A stretch of 64,000 bases of DNA from Oscillospiraceae bacterium. Lineage in GTDB: Bacteria; Bacillota; Clostridia; Oscillospirales; Oscillospiraceae. The number at the start of each line of letters is the position of its first letter. Position 1 is the first letter of the stretch. Below the pieces are notes generated by a model. The model was not told where the DNA came from. It did not search any database and saw nothing but the letters and a program-made list of their open reading frames with translations. This document shows positions 44,249 through 52,301 of this stretch, one piece after another. A program made the translations under genes and the position numbers. The stretch is taken from the NCBI GenBank assembly GCA_017624915.1, contig JAGAMC010000025.1, positions 78,917 to 142,916 of the forward strand, in the 5' to 3' direction.

Positions 44249-44680
44249 ATGTCTGGAGTGCGTGAGAAAAAACGACAGGAAGAACAGGGGACGGCTGCCT
44301 GGATGTCGGTGATGCTGGATCTGCTGCGGGGCGGTGCACTGGGAACAGCAGTTTCCGTGCTGGCGCTGGCGGTGCTGGCACTGCTTGTCTCGGGCGGAAT
44401 GATGAGTATAGCCATGGGAGAGCACGCGGTGGTTGGGGCTTGTCTGTTGGGAGGACTGGCGGGTGGGATCTTTGCTGCGGCGCGCAGAAAAAGCGGCGCG
44501 CTTCCGATCGGGGTCTGTGCGGGTGCAGTGATGTTCCTTCTGCTTTTGACAGCGGGCACCATTATGTATGGGACGGCACCCGGGGTGGGGGAGATGGGCA
44601 CTGTGGGCGGTGCGTGCCTTTGCGGCGGTGGAGTGGCGGGCACGCTGATGAGCCGACCGAAAAAACGCAAAAGACGGTAA
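44249..44680 (+). CDS. TIGR04086/YrzE-type membrane protein
   Basis: A 143-residue protein with four hydrophobic helices (about 30-50, 58-76, 84-103, 112-131), rich in Gly and Ala, and a strongly basic tail (RPKKRKRR). This size and layout match the TIGR04086/YrzE membrane proteins that often follow yajC in Clostridia. Function is unknown. Its start codon lies directly after the T run of the hairpin at 44198-44248. Confidence 0.75.
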   Translation: MSGVREKKRQEEQGTAAWMSVMLDLLRGGALGTAVSVLALAVLALLVSGGMMSIAMGEHAVVGACLLGGLAGGIFAAARRKSGALPIGVCAGAVMFLLLLTAGTIMYGTAPGVGEMGTVGGACLCGGGVAGTLMSRPKKRKRR

Positions 44681-44813
44681 GAGGGTATACAAAGAGTAAT
44701 TATACGAATGGTATAACGCGGGGTGGCTGCGGGACCACATTTGGTACACCAAAAATAAGCGGAAGCTATATCTTGAATACGGTTGTCAGAAAATCCGTGC
44801 CCGGCCTCGAGAG

Positions 44814-44868
44814 TTTACATAATTATGTTGACATAAAGTATTGACATAATGGACAAAATTTACATAAT
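44814..44868 (+). repeat. Four direct copies of TTKACATAAW
   Basis: TTTACATAAT (44814), TTGACATAAA (44828), TTGACATAAT (44841) and TTTACATAAT (44859) lie on one strand, 13-18 bases apart. The first is part of the palindrome ACATAATTATGT (44817-44828). Confidence 0.75.
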
Positions 44869-44881
44869 TGCTCAAAATCTC

Positions 44882-44910
44882 TTGCGCAGAACCTGAAATA
44901 GGATTATAGT
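44882..44910 (+). promoter_or_regulatory. Promoter of the SpoIIM-like gene
   Basis: TTGCGC (44882-44887), 17-base spacer, TATAGT (44905-44910). A second possibility, TTGACA (44841) with CATAAT (44863) at 16 bases, lies within the repeats. Confidence 0.65.
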
Positions 44911-44932
44911 ATAACCGCAACAACCGAAATGT

Positions 44933-44975
44933 CCGCCCTACGGATCTTGTCCGGTGCCGGGTGGTCTATTTTTTT
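44933..44975 (+). terminator. Possible attenuator hairpin in the SpoIIM-like leader
   Basis: CCGCCC (44933-44938) pairs with GGGTGG (44959-44964), with an inner CGGA/TCCG stem (44941-44944, 44950-44953), then a T-rich tract (44967-44975). It lies 36 bases before the start codon. Confidence 0.5.
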
Positions 44976-45010
44976 CGCCTGTTTCATAGGATCACTGTGA
45001 GGTGAGCGCC

Positions 45011-45625
45011 ATGGGCAGACGAAAAAAATGGAAAGTGGACCTGCTGTCGGGGCGTACAGCGGCGTTGTGCCTGCTGTGCGTGCTGTTTTTCGCCGGGAGC
45101 GTTGCCGGATGCGTTGCTGCGGGCGCGATCCGGGATGACGGCGGTGTGCTGGCGGAGTATCTGCGTAACTATCTGGATGCTCTGGAACGGGACGGCGCTT
45201 TGCTGCGCTATTTCCCCATACTGTGGCAGACGATCCGTTTTCCGCTGGCGGTTTTTTTGCTGGGGCTGACTGCGTTGGGGATCGTGGCGCTTCCGGTGCT
45301 GTTCGCTGTTCGGGGGTTTGCGTTCAGCTACGCGGTTTCCGTATTGTTCCGGCTTTTGGGAGGCCGGGGACTTTTGCTGGCTGCTGCCCTGTTTGGCGTG
45401 TCTGCTGTGCTTTGGATGCCGGCGCTTTTTGAACTGGGAGTTCAGGGGCTGCTTGCCTCCTACAGCCTGTTTCGCCGCGTAGGGGGCGATGGCCGGTATC
45501 CCCTTTGCTACAGCGGGAAGTTTTTTGTACGCAGCGGTATCTGTGCGGCAGCGCTGGCCCTTTGTGCCGGCGTAGAATATTTTGTTATTCCTTTGTTTTT
45601 ACGCATGATTGCAGGGGTACTTTGA
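45011..45625 (+). CDS. SpoIIM-like membrane protein
   Basis: A 204-residue protein with a basic N-terminus (GRRKKWKVD) and about five membrane helices. The [14 protein letters not shown] segment in the first helix and the [19 protein letters not shown] segment match stage II sporulation protein M, which anchors the SpoIID-SpoIIP-SpoIIM complex that thins septal peptidoglycan during engulfment. The ATG is 5 bases after GAGGTGA; a GTG at 45002 also fits the frame. In several Clostridia spoIIM precedes a xerD-type gene, as here. Confidence 0.8.
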   Translation: MGRRKKWKVDLLSGRTAALCLLCVLFFAGSVAGCVAAGAIRDDGGVLAEYLRNYLDALERDGALLRYFPILWQTIRFPLAVFLLGLTALGIVALPVLFAVRGFAFSYAVSVLFRLLGGRGLLLAAALFGVSAVLWMPALFELGVQGLLASYSLFRRVGGDGRYPLCYSGKFFVRSGICAAALALCAGVEYFVIPLFLRMIAGVL

Positions 45626-45654
45626 CCCTTTGGAAAGAGAGTTGTACACAGAGA

Positions 45655-46533
45655 ATGGACCTGCTTCGGATATACGAAGGTTATCTGAAAACTGAAAAGA
45701 AGGCCTCTGCAAATACGGTCAGTTCCTATATGCGGGATGTGCAGCAGTTTGCCGCTGCCATGGAACGTCTGGATATCCCTCTGGCAGAGGTGCTGCCCGG
45801 GGATATTGAGCGCTATTCCAAATCTCTGCTCAAAAAAGGAAAATCTGCCGCCACGGTGACCAGAGCCATGGCATCGGTCAAGTCCTTTTACACCTGTTTG
45901 CAGAAGACCGGGTATGCGGGCAGCAATCCGGCCCGAGGGGTTTCCTCTGTCAAGGTGGAGCGTAAGCTTCCTCAGATCCTGACGGGTAAGGAAGTAGAGC
46001 TGTTTCTGGAGCAGCCCAGCTGCACAGATCTCAAGGGCTACCGTGACCGGGCCATGCTGGAGCTGCTCTATGCCACAGGCATCCGGGTCAGTGAGCTGAT
46101 TTGCCTGCAGGTAAGCGATCTGAATCTGGCCGGCAGCTTCCTGCGCTGCGAGGGCAAGGGGAAAGAGCGCATCATCCCGCTGTACCCCGCCGCCGTGCGC
46201 GCACTGAGCGAATATGTCAAAAAGATCCGCCCTCAGCTGGTCGACACTCCGGAACAGACTGCCCTGTTCGTGAATATGAATGGCGAACCCATGTCCCGGC
46301 AGGGTTTCTGGAAGCTGGTAAAGTACTATCAGGAAAAAGCGGGCATCACCAAGGAGATCACACCCCACACCCTGCGACACTCCTTTGCCGCCCATCTGCT
46401 GGAGAACGGGGCGGACCTGCACTCCATTCAGGAGATGCTGGGACACGCGGACATATCTTCTACCCAGATTTATTCTCAGCTTGTCAATCAGAAGCTGAAA
46501 AGTGTATACAATAAGGCTCACCCCAGAGCATAA
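45655..46533 (+). CDS. xerD: Site-specific tyrosine recombinase XerD-type
   Basis: A 292-residue recombinase: SAM-like core-binding domain (1-85) and catalytic domain with Arg144 in ATGIRVSEL, His238 and Arg241 in TPHTLRHSF, His264 in LGHAD and the nucleophile Tyr273 in TQIYSQ. Length and motifs match XerC/XerD that resolve chromosome dimers at dif; no integrase-like insert and no att site or phage genes nearby. It follows the spoIIM-like gene by 29 bases. The start has a weak ribosome site. Confidence 0.9.
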   Translation: MDLLRIYEGYLKTEKKASANTVSSYMRDVQQFAAAMERLDIPLAEVLPGDIERYSKSLLKKGKSAATVTRAMASVKSFYTCLQKTGYAGSNPARGVSSVKVERKLPQILTGKEVELFLEQPSCTDLKGYRDRAMLELLYATGIRVSELICLQVSDLNLAGSFLRCEGKGKERIIPLYPAAVRALSEYVKKIRPQLVDTPEQTALFVNMNGEPMSRQGFWKLVKYYQEKAGITKEITPHTLRHSFAAHLLENGADLHSIQEMLGHADISSTQIYSQLVNQKLKSVYNKAHPRA

Positions 46534-46565
46534 AAAATCCCGAACCGTTGCGGTTCGGGATTTTT
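46533..46565. terminator. Bidirectional terminator between xerD and ridA
   Basis: A 15-bp stem (46533-46547, 46551-46565; core ATCCCGAACCG) with a 3-base loop and A/T runs on both sides. Confidence 0.92.
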
Positions 46566-46567
46566 AT

Positions 46568-46945
46568 TTACTTGCTGGCGATCATTTCAATCTCGATTTT
46601 GCCTCCGGCAGGCAGGGCGGCCACCTGGAAGCAGGAGCGTGCGGGGGGCGCTTCGGGGAAGCGGGTGGCGTAAATCCCGTTCACAGCGGCAAAATCGCCC
46701 AGATCGGTCAGGAAAATGGTTGTCTTGACCACGTTTGCAAAGGTCATTCCCGCAGCGGCCAGAACATTCTCCAGATTGCACAGGGCCTGTTCTGCCTGAG
46801 CCTCAATAGTTTCTCCGGCCAGCTTGCCGGTGGAGGGGTCCATGCCCAGCTGACCGGAGGTAAACAGCAGGTCACCTGCGGTCACGGCGTGGGAGTAGGG
46901 GCCCAGCGCGGCAGGGGCGTTTTCGGCAGTGATGATCTTCTTCAT
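46568..46945 (-). CDS. ridA: RidA family enamine/imine deaminase
   Basis: Hydrolyses reactive 2-aminoacrylate and related imines released by PLP enzymes. The 125-residue trimeric chorismate-mutase-like protein shows GPYSHAVTAGDLLFTSGQLGM near the N-terminus, described in two halves in the family, and NGIYATRFPEAPPARSCF with the conserved Arg, then GGKIEIEMIA. ATG at 46945 is the standard family start; an ORF extension upstream has no support. Convergent with xerD, own promoter. Confidence 0.94.
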   Translation of the reverse strand: MKKIITAENAPAALGPYSHAVTAGDLLFTSGQLGMDPSTGKLAGETIEAQAEQALCNLENVLAAAGMTFANVVKTTIFLTDLGDFAAVNGIYATRFPEAPPARSCFQVAALPAGGKIEIEMIASK

Positions 46946-46979
46946 ATGGATGCACCGTCCTTTGTTTGTGTTTGGTTCG

Positions 46980-47008
46980 ATTATAATGTGATACGCAGAT
47001 AATTGCAA
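46980..47008 (-). promoter_or_regulatory. ridA promoter
   Basis: Minus strand: TTGCAA (47003-47008), 17-base spacer, TATAAT (46980-46985). Confidence 0.87.
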
Positions 47009-47067
47009 GGCTCGAGGTGGTTTTTACAGTTGCAGATTTTCGGGTGACCGGACGGGTACATTTGTTC

Positions 47068-47096
47068 TTGCTTCAAGCGACAAGTCGTGATAAAAT
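47068..47096 (+). promoter_or_regulatory. Promoter of the ruv operon
   Basis: TTGCTT (47068-47073), 17-base spacer, TAAAAT (47091-47096). No LexA (GAAC-N4-GTTC) box is visible nearby. Confidence 0.8.
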
Positions 47097-47123
47097 TTAT
47101 TGAATAGATCGTGGAGGAACGGT

Positions 47124-47645
47124 ATGGTCATTTTAGGCATCGATCCCGGCGTGGCCACCATCGGTTTTGGCGTGATCCGGGCCGAACGGGGGAAAAATAC
47201 GCTGCTGCAGTACGGCGTTATAACCACCCCGGCGGGGCTTCCGCTTTCCCAACGGCTGGTACAGATCAGCGAGGATATGGAGCAGTTGATCCGCCAGTTC
47301 AAGCCGGACGAAATTGCGGTGGAGGAGCTGTTCTTCTCCAAGAATATCACCACCGGAATCGCCGTGGCCCACGGCCGGGGCGTGATCCTGCTGGCCGCGG
47401 AAAAGCTGGGCGTGCCTGTGTTTGAGTACACCCCCATGCAGGTCAAACAGGCTGTTGTAGGTTACGGCGGGGCTCAGAAGCGGCAGGTCATGCTCATGAC
47501 CCAGCGGCTTTTGAATATGAAAGAAGTTCCCAAGCCCGACGACGCGGCGGACGCGCTGGCCATTGCCATCTGCCACGGCCGATCCGCCACTTCGCTGATG
47601 AATACCGAGCGGGTCTTTGACGCGAGCAAATACGATACACGATAA
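47124..47645 (+). CDS. ruvC: Holliday junction resolvase RuvC
   Basis: Cuts Holliday junctions processed by RuvAB. The 173-residue RNase-H-fold protein has the catalytic acids in ILGIDPG (Asp7), VEELFFSKN (Glu), and PDDAADALAIAICHG (Asp pair). GGAGG is 6 bases before the ATG at 47124; an upstream in-frame start at 47100 would precede the ribosome site. First gene of ruvC-ruvA-x-y-ruvB. Confidence 0.96.
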   Translation: MVILGIDPGVATIGFGVIRAERGKNTLLQYGVITTPAGLPLSQRLVQISEDMEQLIRQFKPDEIAVEELFFSKNITTGIAVAHGRGVILLAAEKLGVPVFEYTPMQVKQAVVGYGGAQKRQVMLMTQRLLNMKEVPKPDDAADALAIAICHGRSATSLMNTERVFDASKYDTR

Positions 47646-47660
47646 ACAGGGGGTGCTCCC

Positions 47661-48266
47661 ATGTTCTATTACCTGAACGGCACTGTGGCCCATATTGGTC
47701 CCTATCTGGCCGTCATCGACTGCGGCGGGGTGGGCTATGCCTGCCGCACCACCAACACAACTATCTCTCAACTGAAAATCGGTGACAAGGGAAAGCTCTT
47801 TACATACCTGAATGTACGGGAAGATGCCATGGAACTGTATGGCTTTGCCTCTCAGGAGGAGCTGAACCTGTTCCAACTGCTGCTGTCCGTCTCCGGCGTT
47901 GGCCCCAAGGCGGCTTTGTCCATCCTGTCTGCCAACAACCCGGCAAACCTGGCCCTGTCCATCATTACCGGGGACGAAAAGGCCCTGACCTGCGCCCCGG
48001 GCATTGGCAAGAAGATCGCCCAGCGGGTCATTCTGGAACTGAAGGATAAGCTGGCCAAGGGTCAGACCGTGGCGGCAGGGGAGAGCTACGGCGGCACCGG
48101 AGTCACCGTTATCCCGGAGAACAAGCTGTCCGAAGCATCTGCAGCGCTGGCCGTTCTGGGCTATGCACAGAGTGAAATCAATCTGGCTCTGAAGGATATC
48201 GATATGGAGGCACTGACTTTGGAGCAGATCATCAAAGCGGCGCTGAAGAAGATGATGAAGGGATGA
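47661..48266 (+). CDS. ruvA: Holliday junction helicase subunit RuvA
   Basis: Binds four-way junctions as a tetramer and recruits RuvB. The 201-residue protein has the N-terminal OB fold (YYLNGTVAHIGPYLAVID), the helix-hairpin-helix pair LLSVSGVGPKAALSIL and TCAPGIGKKIAQRVILELKDK, and a C-terminal UBA-like domain (about 153-201) that touches RuvB. Its stop is followed 6 bases later by the DUF6054 gene. Confidence 0.96.
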   Translation: MFYYLNGTVAHIGPYLAVIDCGGVGYACRTTNTTISQLKIGDKGKLFTYLNVREDAMELYGFASQEELNLFQLLLSVSGVGPKAALSILSANNPANLALSIITGDEKALTCAPGIGKKIAQRVILELKDKLAKGQTVAAGESYGGTGVTVIPENKLSEASAALAVLGYAQSEINLALKDIDMEALTLEQIIKAALKKMMKG

Positions 48267-48272
48267 GTGCTT

Positions 48273-48611
48273 GTGGCAAAGTTTGAATGTACCCTGCGCG
48301 GTGACTTCGACAATACCCTGCAGTATTTCCATGACGGCATTTTGAACGGCAGTATGTCCGCCAGCTATGAGGACGAGAGCTATACCATGTTCGCCGGTGT
48401 GCGCTGCTGCGTGCGGGTGTACGAGCGGTACAGCTATTCCGGCGGCAACCGCCTGTCCCTGACCATGACGCTGGTGGGCGATGGCGAGGAACTATACCTG
48501 TCCGCCATTACCTCTGGAGGAAGTCAGGGTGTGTGGTTTAAATTCAACACACTGGGCGAACACAGCTTTTTGGATAAATTCCGGGAACTGGTGGAGCAAT
48601 ACGCAGGGTGA
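48273..48611 (+). CDS. DUF6054 family protein
   Basis: A 112-residue soluble protein of unknown function. Conserved-looking parts are MAKFECTLRGDFDNTLQYFH, CCVRVYERYSYSGGNRLSL and LSAITSGGSQGVWFKFNT, which fit the DUF6054 pattern as I remember it. The GTG at 48273 is 9 bases after AAGGGA; a GTG at 48267 is too close. Sits between ruvA and ruvB with base use like its neighbours, so it is a native operon member, not part of the foreign-looking gene after it. Confidence 0.75.
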   Translation: MAKFECTLRGDFDNTLQYFHDGILNGSMSASYEDESYTMFAGVRCCVRVYERYSYSGGNRLSLTMTLVGDGEELYLSAITSGGSQGVWFKFNTLGEHSFLDKFRELVEQYAG

Positions 48612-48625
48612 GAGGAGTCTATAAA

Positions 48626-49015
48626 ATGGCAAACTTGATGTTTTTTATGATAGTTTATGTTCTTGCTGCTACGCTTTTGCTTCTTTGTGGAGGAATGGAA
48701 ATTACAAAATACGAAAATCAGAATAATTATAGAAGGAAAAAAATTGGAGCAGTTTGTTTTTCTGTTGGCGCATTATTATTTACGATTATGGCGTTTCCGG
48801 TTATAGGCATGGGCGGAATCGTAATGTCCCTTGGTGCATTTTTGCTTGTCCCTATTTTTGAATATGAACGCATTATCTGGGAATTGTCATATAAAGAAAA
48901 AGAGAAAATCAAAAAAGCGAAACAAGCAAAGATTTTGATGTATGTGTTGCTTGCAGTTGTTGAATTGATTGGTGTGAGATTGATGATAGGTGCTGCTCTA
49001 AAAGCAGTGCTTTGA
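48626..49015 (+). CDS. AT-rich small membrane protein inside the ruv operon
   Basis: A 129-residue protein with an N-terminal helix (about 2-22), two further helices (about 43-62 and 65-82), a charged stretch (YKEKEKIKKAKQAK, about 96-109) and a C-terminal helix (about 110-128). I do not recognise the family. GAGGAG is 8 bases before the ATG. Codons are strongly A/T-ending (AAA, GAA, ATT, TTT), unlike all other genes here, which suggests recent acquisition. The gene is in phase with the operon, 14 bases after the DUF6054 stop and 16 bases before ruvB. Confidence 0.8.
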   Translation: MANLMFFMIVYVLAATLLLLCGGMEITKYENQNNYRRKKIGAVCFSVGALLFTIMAFPVIGMGGIVMSLGAFLLVPIFEYERIIWELSYKEKEKIKKAKQAKILMYVLLAVVELIGVRLMIGAALKAVL

Positions 49016-49031
49016 GTGAGGAAGTGAGATA

Positions 49032-50099
49032 TTGGCCATCGACTTTTCCAATCCCGAATTTGATAACGAGGAGTTTCAGCCCCTTGTGACCACCTCTCTG
49101 ACCCGGGAGGACGAGGGGGAGTATTCCCTGCGCCCCAGGACCCTGCGTGAGTACATCGGTCAGCAGAAGGCCAAGGGCAATCTGGAGGTCTTTATCCAGG
49201 CGGCCAAGATGCGCAAAGAGCCCTTGGACCATGTGCTGCTCCACGGCCCTCCCGGCCTTGGCAAGACCACCCTGAGCGGTATCATTGCCAACGAGATGGG
49301 GGTCAACATCCGCATCACCTCCGGTCCTGCCATCGAAAAGCCGGGGGATCTTGCCGCCCTGCTGACCAATCTGCAGGAGAATGACATCCTCTTTGTGGAC
49401 GAAATTCACCGGCTCAACCGGGCTGTGGAGGAGATCCTGTACCCGGCCATGGAGGACTACGCCATCGACATCATCATCGGAAAAGGCCCTTCCGCAAACT
49501 CCGTGCGCCTTGACCTGCCGAGATTCACACTGATCGGCGCAACCACCCGGGCAGGACAGTTGTCCGCGCCCCTGCGTGACCGCTTCGGCGTCACCCTGCG
49601 GCTGGAGCTGTATACCCCGGAGGAATTGGCGCAGATCGTGATCCGCTCTGCTGGTATTCTGGAAGTGCCCATTGAATACGATGGAGCTATGGAAATCGCC
49701 CGCCGCTCCCGCGGTACGCCCCGTATTGCCAACCGCATGCTGCGCCGGGTGCGTGACTTTGCTCAGGTGAAGGCGGGAGGCGTCATTACCAAAGAGGTGG
49801 CCGATCAGGCGCTTACGGCGCTGGAGATCGACGATTTGGGCCTCGATTCCATTGACCACCGGATGCTGCACAGCATCATCGAGAACTATAAGGGTGGCCC
49901 TGTGGGACTTGAGACTCTTGCCGCCACCATCAATGAGGAGGCTGTGACGCTGGAGGATGTGTATGAACCCTACCTGATGCAGCTGGGCTTCCTCACCCGC
50001 ACGCCCAGAGGACGCTGTGTCACCGCCAAGGCCTATCGGCATCTGGGTCTCTCTGTGCCCGGGGGAAAATGTGATTGCCCGGAGCAGTTGACATTTTGA
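49032..50099 (+). CDS. ruvB: Holliday junction branch migration ATPase RuvB
   Basis: Hexameric AAA+ motor that drives branch migration with RuvA. The 355-residue protein has Walker [15 protein letters not shown], Walker [13 protein letters not shown], sensor [22 protein letters not shown] with the arginine finger, and the C-terminal winged helix with [17 protein letters not shown]. The start is TTG, after GAGGAAGTGAG. A membrane protein gene interrupts the usual ruvA-ruvB adjacency. Confidence 0.96.
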   Translation: MAIDFSNPEFDNEEFQPLVTTSLTREDEGEYSLRPRTLREYIGQQKAKGNLEVFIQAAKMRKEPLDHVLLHGPPGLGKTTLSGIIANEMGVNIRITSGPAIEKPGDLAALLTNLQENDILFVDEIHRLNRAVEEILYPAMEDYAIDIIIGKGPSANSVRLDLPRFTLIGATTRAGQLSAPLRDRFGVTLRLELYTPEELAQIVIRSAGILEVPIEYDGAMEIARRSRGTPRIANRMLRRVRDFAQVKAGGVITKEVADQALTALEIDDLGLDSIDHRMLHSIIENYKGGPVGLETLAATINEEAVTLEDVYEPYLMQLGFLTRTPRGRCVTAKAYRHLGLSVPGGKCDCPEQLTF

Positions 50100-50135
50100 G
50101 AGTAAACCTAAACTGTATTTCAGAGGTGTTTAATT

Positions 50136-51494
50136 ATGGGAAAATTGTTTGGAACGGACGGCATTCGCGGCGTAGTCAACGCGGGTCTGGACGCGGATCT
50201 TGCATATAAGGTCGGTCTTGCCGCGGCGCAGGTACTGGCCAAGAATAAGGCGGCAGTGGAGAAGCCTCTGGTCACCATCGGAAAGGATACCCGTATCTCC
50301 GGTGACCTGCTCAAGGGTTCGCTGATCGCGGGTCTGTGCACTGCCGGTGCGGATGTGCTGGATCTGGGTACTCTGCCTACCCCCGGTGTTGCCTGGGTCA
50401 CTGTAGATGTGAAGGCAGACGCCGGTATCGTCATCTCCGCCAGCCACAACCCCTTTGAGCATAACGGTATCAAGATCTTCAACGGTCAGGGCTTCAAGCT
50501 GTCCGACGAGCTGGAGGAGAAAATTGAGGACATTGTCCTGTTCGGACACAACAACGTGCCCATGAAGACCCATGGCGAGATCGGAAAGGTCAGCTATGTG
50601 GCGGCAAAGGCGTCCGAGGACTACATCGACCATCTGGAGGGCTCTGTGGACTCCACGCTGGGCGGTCTGCGTATTCTGGTGGACTGCGCCAACGGCGCGG
50701 CGTCTGCCACCGCGGCCCGGCTGTTTGACCGCTTCTCCAAGCTGCGCACCGATGTGATCAACGCTGACCCCGATGGGGTGAATATCAACGCCAAGTGCGG
50801 CTCCACCCATATTGACGCGCTGGCCGCCATGGTCAAGGCGGGCGGCTACGACATGGGCATCGCCTTTGACGGGGACGCAGACCGCTGTCTTGCGGTGGAT
50901 GAGCTTGGCAACCTCATCGACGGCGATCAGATCATGGCCGCCTGCGGCATGGACCTGAAAAAGAAGAGCAAGCTGTCCGGGGACACCATCGTGGCCACTG
51001 TTATGTCCAATCTTGGCCTGCATGTATGGAGCAAGGAAAACGGGCTTAAACTTGAATGTACCGATGTGGGTGACCGCAACGTGCTGGAGCGCATGGTGGA
51101 AAAAGGCTATGTCATCGGCGGCGAGCAGTCCGGCCACATGATCTTTCTGGAGCACGCTACCACCGGCGACGGTCAGCTGACCGCCCTGCAGATGCTGGCG
51201 CTGCTGAAGGACAGCGGCAAAAAAGCCAGCGAGGTGTTTGGTGCCTGCCCCCGTTATCCTCAGGTTCTGATCAATGTCCCCGTGGCCGATAACGACGTGA
51301 AAAAAGCGGTTATGGCCAGCGATAAGCTGTGGGAAGCGGTCAGGGAAGAGGAGGCTGCTCTGGCCGGAAAGGGACGCGTTTTGGTGAGGGCTTCCGGCAC
51401 CGAGGCCCTTATGCGGGTTATGGTGGAAGCTGAGAGCGAACAGACGGCTCAGGACTGCGCCCGGCGTCTTGCTGATCTTGTAAAAGAACTCTGA
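50136..51494 (+). CDS. glmM: Phosphoglucosamine mutase
   Basis: Converts glucosamine-6-phosphate to glucosamine-1-phosphate for UDP-GlcNAc and cell-wall synthesis. The 452-residue protein starts GKLFGTDGIRG, has the phosphoserine loop VISASHNPFEHNG (active Ser103), the magnesium loop IAFDGDADRCLAVDE, and the sugar/phosphate segments GGEQSGHMIFLEH and RASGTEALMRVM. A ribosome site CAGAGG precedes the ATG. Confidence 0.96.
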   Translation: MGKLFGTDGIRGVVNAGLDADLAYKVGLAAAQVLAKNKAAVEKPLVTIGKDTRISGDLLKGSLIAGLCTAGADVLDLGTLPTPGVAWVTVDVKADAGIVISASHNPFEHNGIKIFNGQGFKLSDELEEKIEDIVLFGHNNVPMKTHGEIGKVSYVAAKASEDYIDHLEGSVDSTLGGLRILVDCANGAASATAARLFDRFSKLRTDVINADPDGVNINAKCGSTHIDALAAMVKAGGYDMGIAFDGDADRCLAVDELGNLIDGDQIMAACGMDLKKKSKLSGDTIVATVMSNLGLHVWSKENGLKLECTDVGDRNVLERMVEKGYVIGGEQSGHMIFLEHATTGDGQLTALQMLALLKDSGKKASEVFGACPRYPQVLINVPVADNDVKKAVMASDKLWEAVREEEAALAGKGRVLVRASGTEALMRVMVEAESEQTAQDCARRLADLVKEL

Positions 51495-51560
51495 AGCAGG
51501 ATGAAACGGACGAAAACTGGTAGATTTGAAAGAAAATCTCAAACTTTTTCGAGAAATCTC

Positions 51561-51589
51561 TTGACAAAACATACAGATTTCATTAAACT
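51561..51589 (+). promoter_or_regulatory. sigH promoter
   Basis: TTGACA (51561-51566), 17-base spacer, TAAACT (51584-51589), 17 bases before the start codon. Confidence 0.83.
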
Positions 51590-51606
51590 ACTTTAGGAGT
51601 GTGAGC

Positions 51607-52224
51607 ATGAGAAACGACCAGTGTGATCTTCAGCAGCTTACCGATGAACAGCTGTGTGCCCTGGCGGCCCAGGAGAGTTCCGAGGCTGAACAACTGCTCG
51701 TTTCCCGCTATTCCCGTCTTGTGCGCATCTGTGCCCGGCCACTGTTTCTGGCGGGCGGTGACAGTGAGGATTTGATCCAGGAAGGCATGGTCGGACTGAT
51801 CAAAGGCATTCGTACCTACGATCAGAGCCGTCAGGCACTTTTCCGAACCTATGCCGAGATCTGTATCCGCAGTCAGTTAGTTTCTGCAGTGCGCAGAGCA
51901 GCGCGGGATAAGCACTCGCCGCTGAATAACTATATCTCATTCGAGACCCCTCTGTTTGACACAGCCGGTTTTGTATCCGACCAAAAGGACAACCCGGAAG
52001 AAGTGCTCATCGGCAAAGAGGAATGGAAAGAGCGTTTACGCGCGCTGAAAGACCAGTTGTCCGGGTTCGAGGCTGAGATCCTGCAGCAATACCTGAATGG
52101 GTTATCCTATTCCGACATCGCTCGGCGCACCGGCAGATCACAAAAGTCGGTGGATAACGCAGTTCAGCGTATCCGGCGCAAAGTTGCGCGCCAGTTTACT
52201 TCCGGCGACATCAGCAAAGGCTGA
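51607..52224 (+). CDS. sigH: RNA polymerase sigma factor SigH-like
   Basis: A 205-residue sigma-70 family factor: region 2 with EDLIQEGMVGLIKGIRTYDQ and FRTYAEICIRSQLVSAVR, as in SigH/Spo0H, and region 4 with YLNGLSYSDIARRTGRSQKS, containing the DNA-reading helix. SigH directs the transition to sporulation in Bacillus and Clostridia. The ATG is 7 bases after AGGAG; a GTG at 51601 is too close. It follows glmM rather than the rlmB/secE/nusG group usual for sigH, so assignment to SigH rests on sequence style. Confidence 0.88.
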   Translation: MRNDQCDLQQLTDEQLCALAAQESSEAEQLLVSRYSRLVRICARPLFLAGGDSEDLIQEGMVGLIKGIRTYDQSRQALFRTYAEICIRSQLVSAVRRAARDKHSPLNNYISFETPLFDTAGFVSDQKDNPEEVLIGKEEWKERLRALKDQLSGFEAEILQQYLNGLSYSDIARRTGRSQKSVDNAVQRIRRKVARQFTSGDISKG

Positions 52225-52301
52225 TCGCAAATATCACACTGACCCAGCAAATTCGGTTTATTCCGGGCCTGGGCAACAACAGTCAAAGAGAGGGAAAACA
52301 C

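Larger units (their letters stand above)
44681..45010. other. 330-base intergenic region with repeats and a leader
   Basis: No gene is seen. It contains the four TTKACATAAW repeats (44814-44868), a promoter (44882-44910), and a GC-rich hairpin with a T tract (44933-44975) between the promoter and the SpoIIM-like gene. The part from 44681 to 44813 shows only short inverted repeats such as TTTGGT/ACCAAA (44740-44753). Confidence 0.6.

Noticed and set aside
44814..44868. CRISPR-like array
   Set aside because: The four repeats are 10 bases with uneven spacers of 3-8 bases. They are operator-like, not CRISPR. No cas genes are in the window.
45655..46533. The tyrosine recombinase as sign of an integrated element
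   Set aside because: Its length and motifs match XerC/XerD, the gene order with the SpoIIM-like gene is chromosomal, and no att repeats, excisionase or phage genes are nearby. The tRNA-Ser is 11 kb away and intact.
47133..48332. A 399-codon minus-strand frame over ruvC and ruvA
   Set aside because: Antisense shadow. Both ruv genes on the plus strand are certain.
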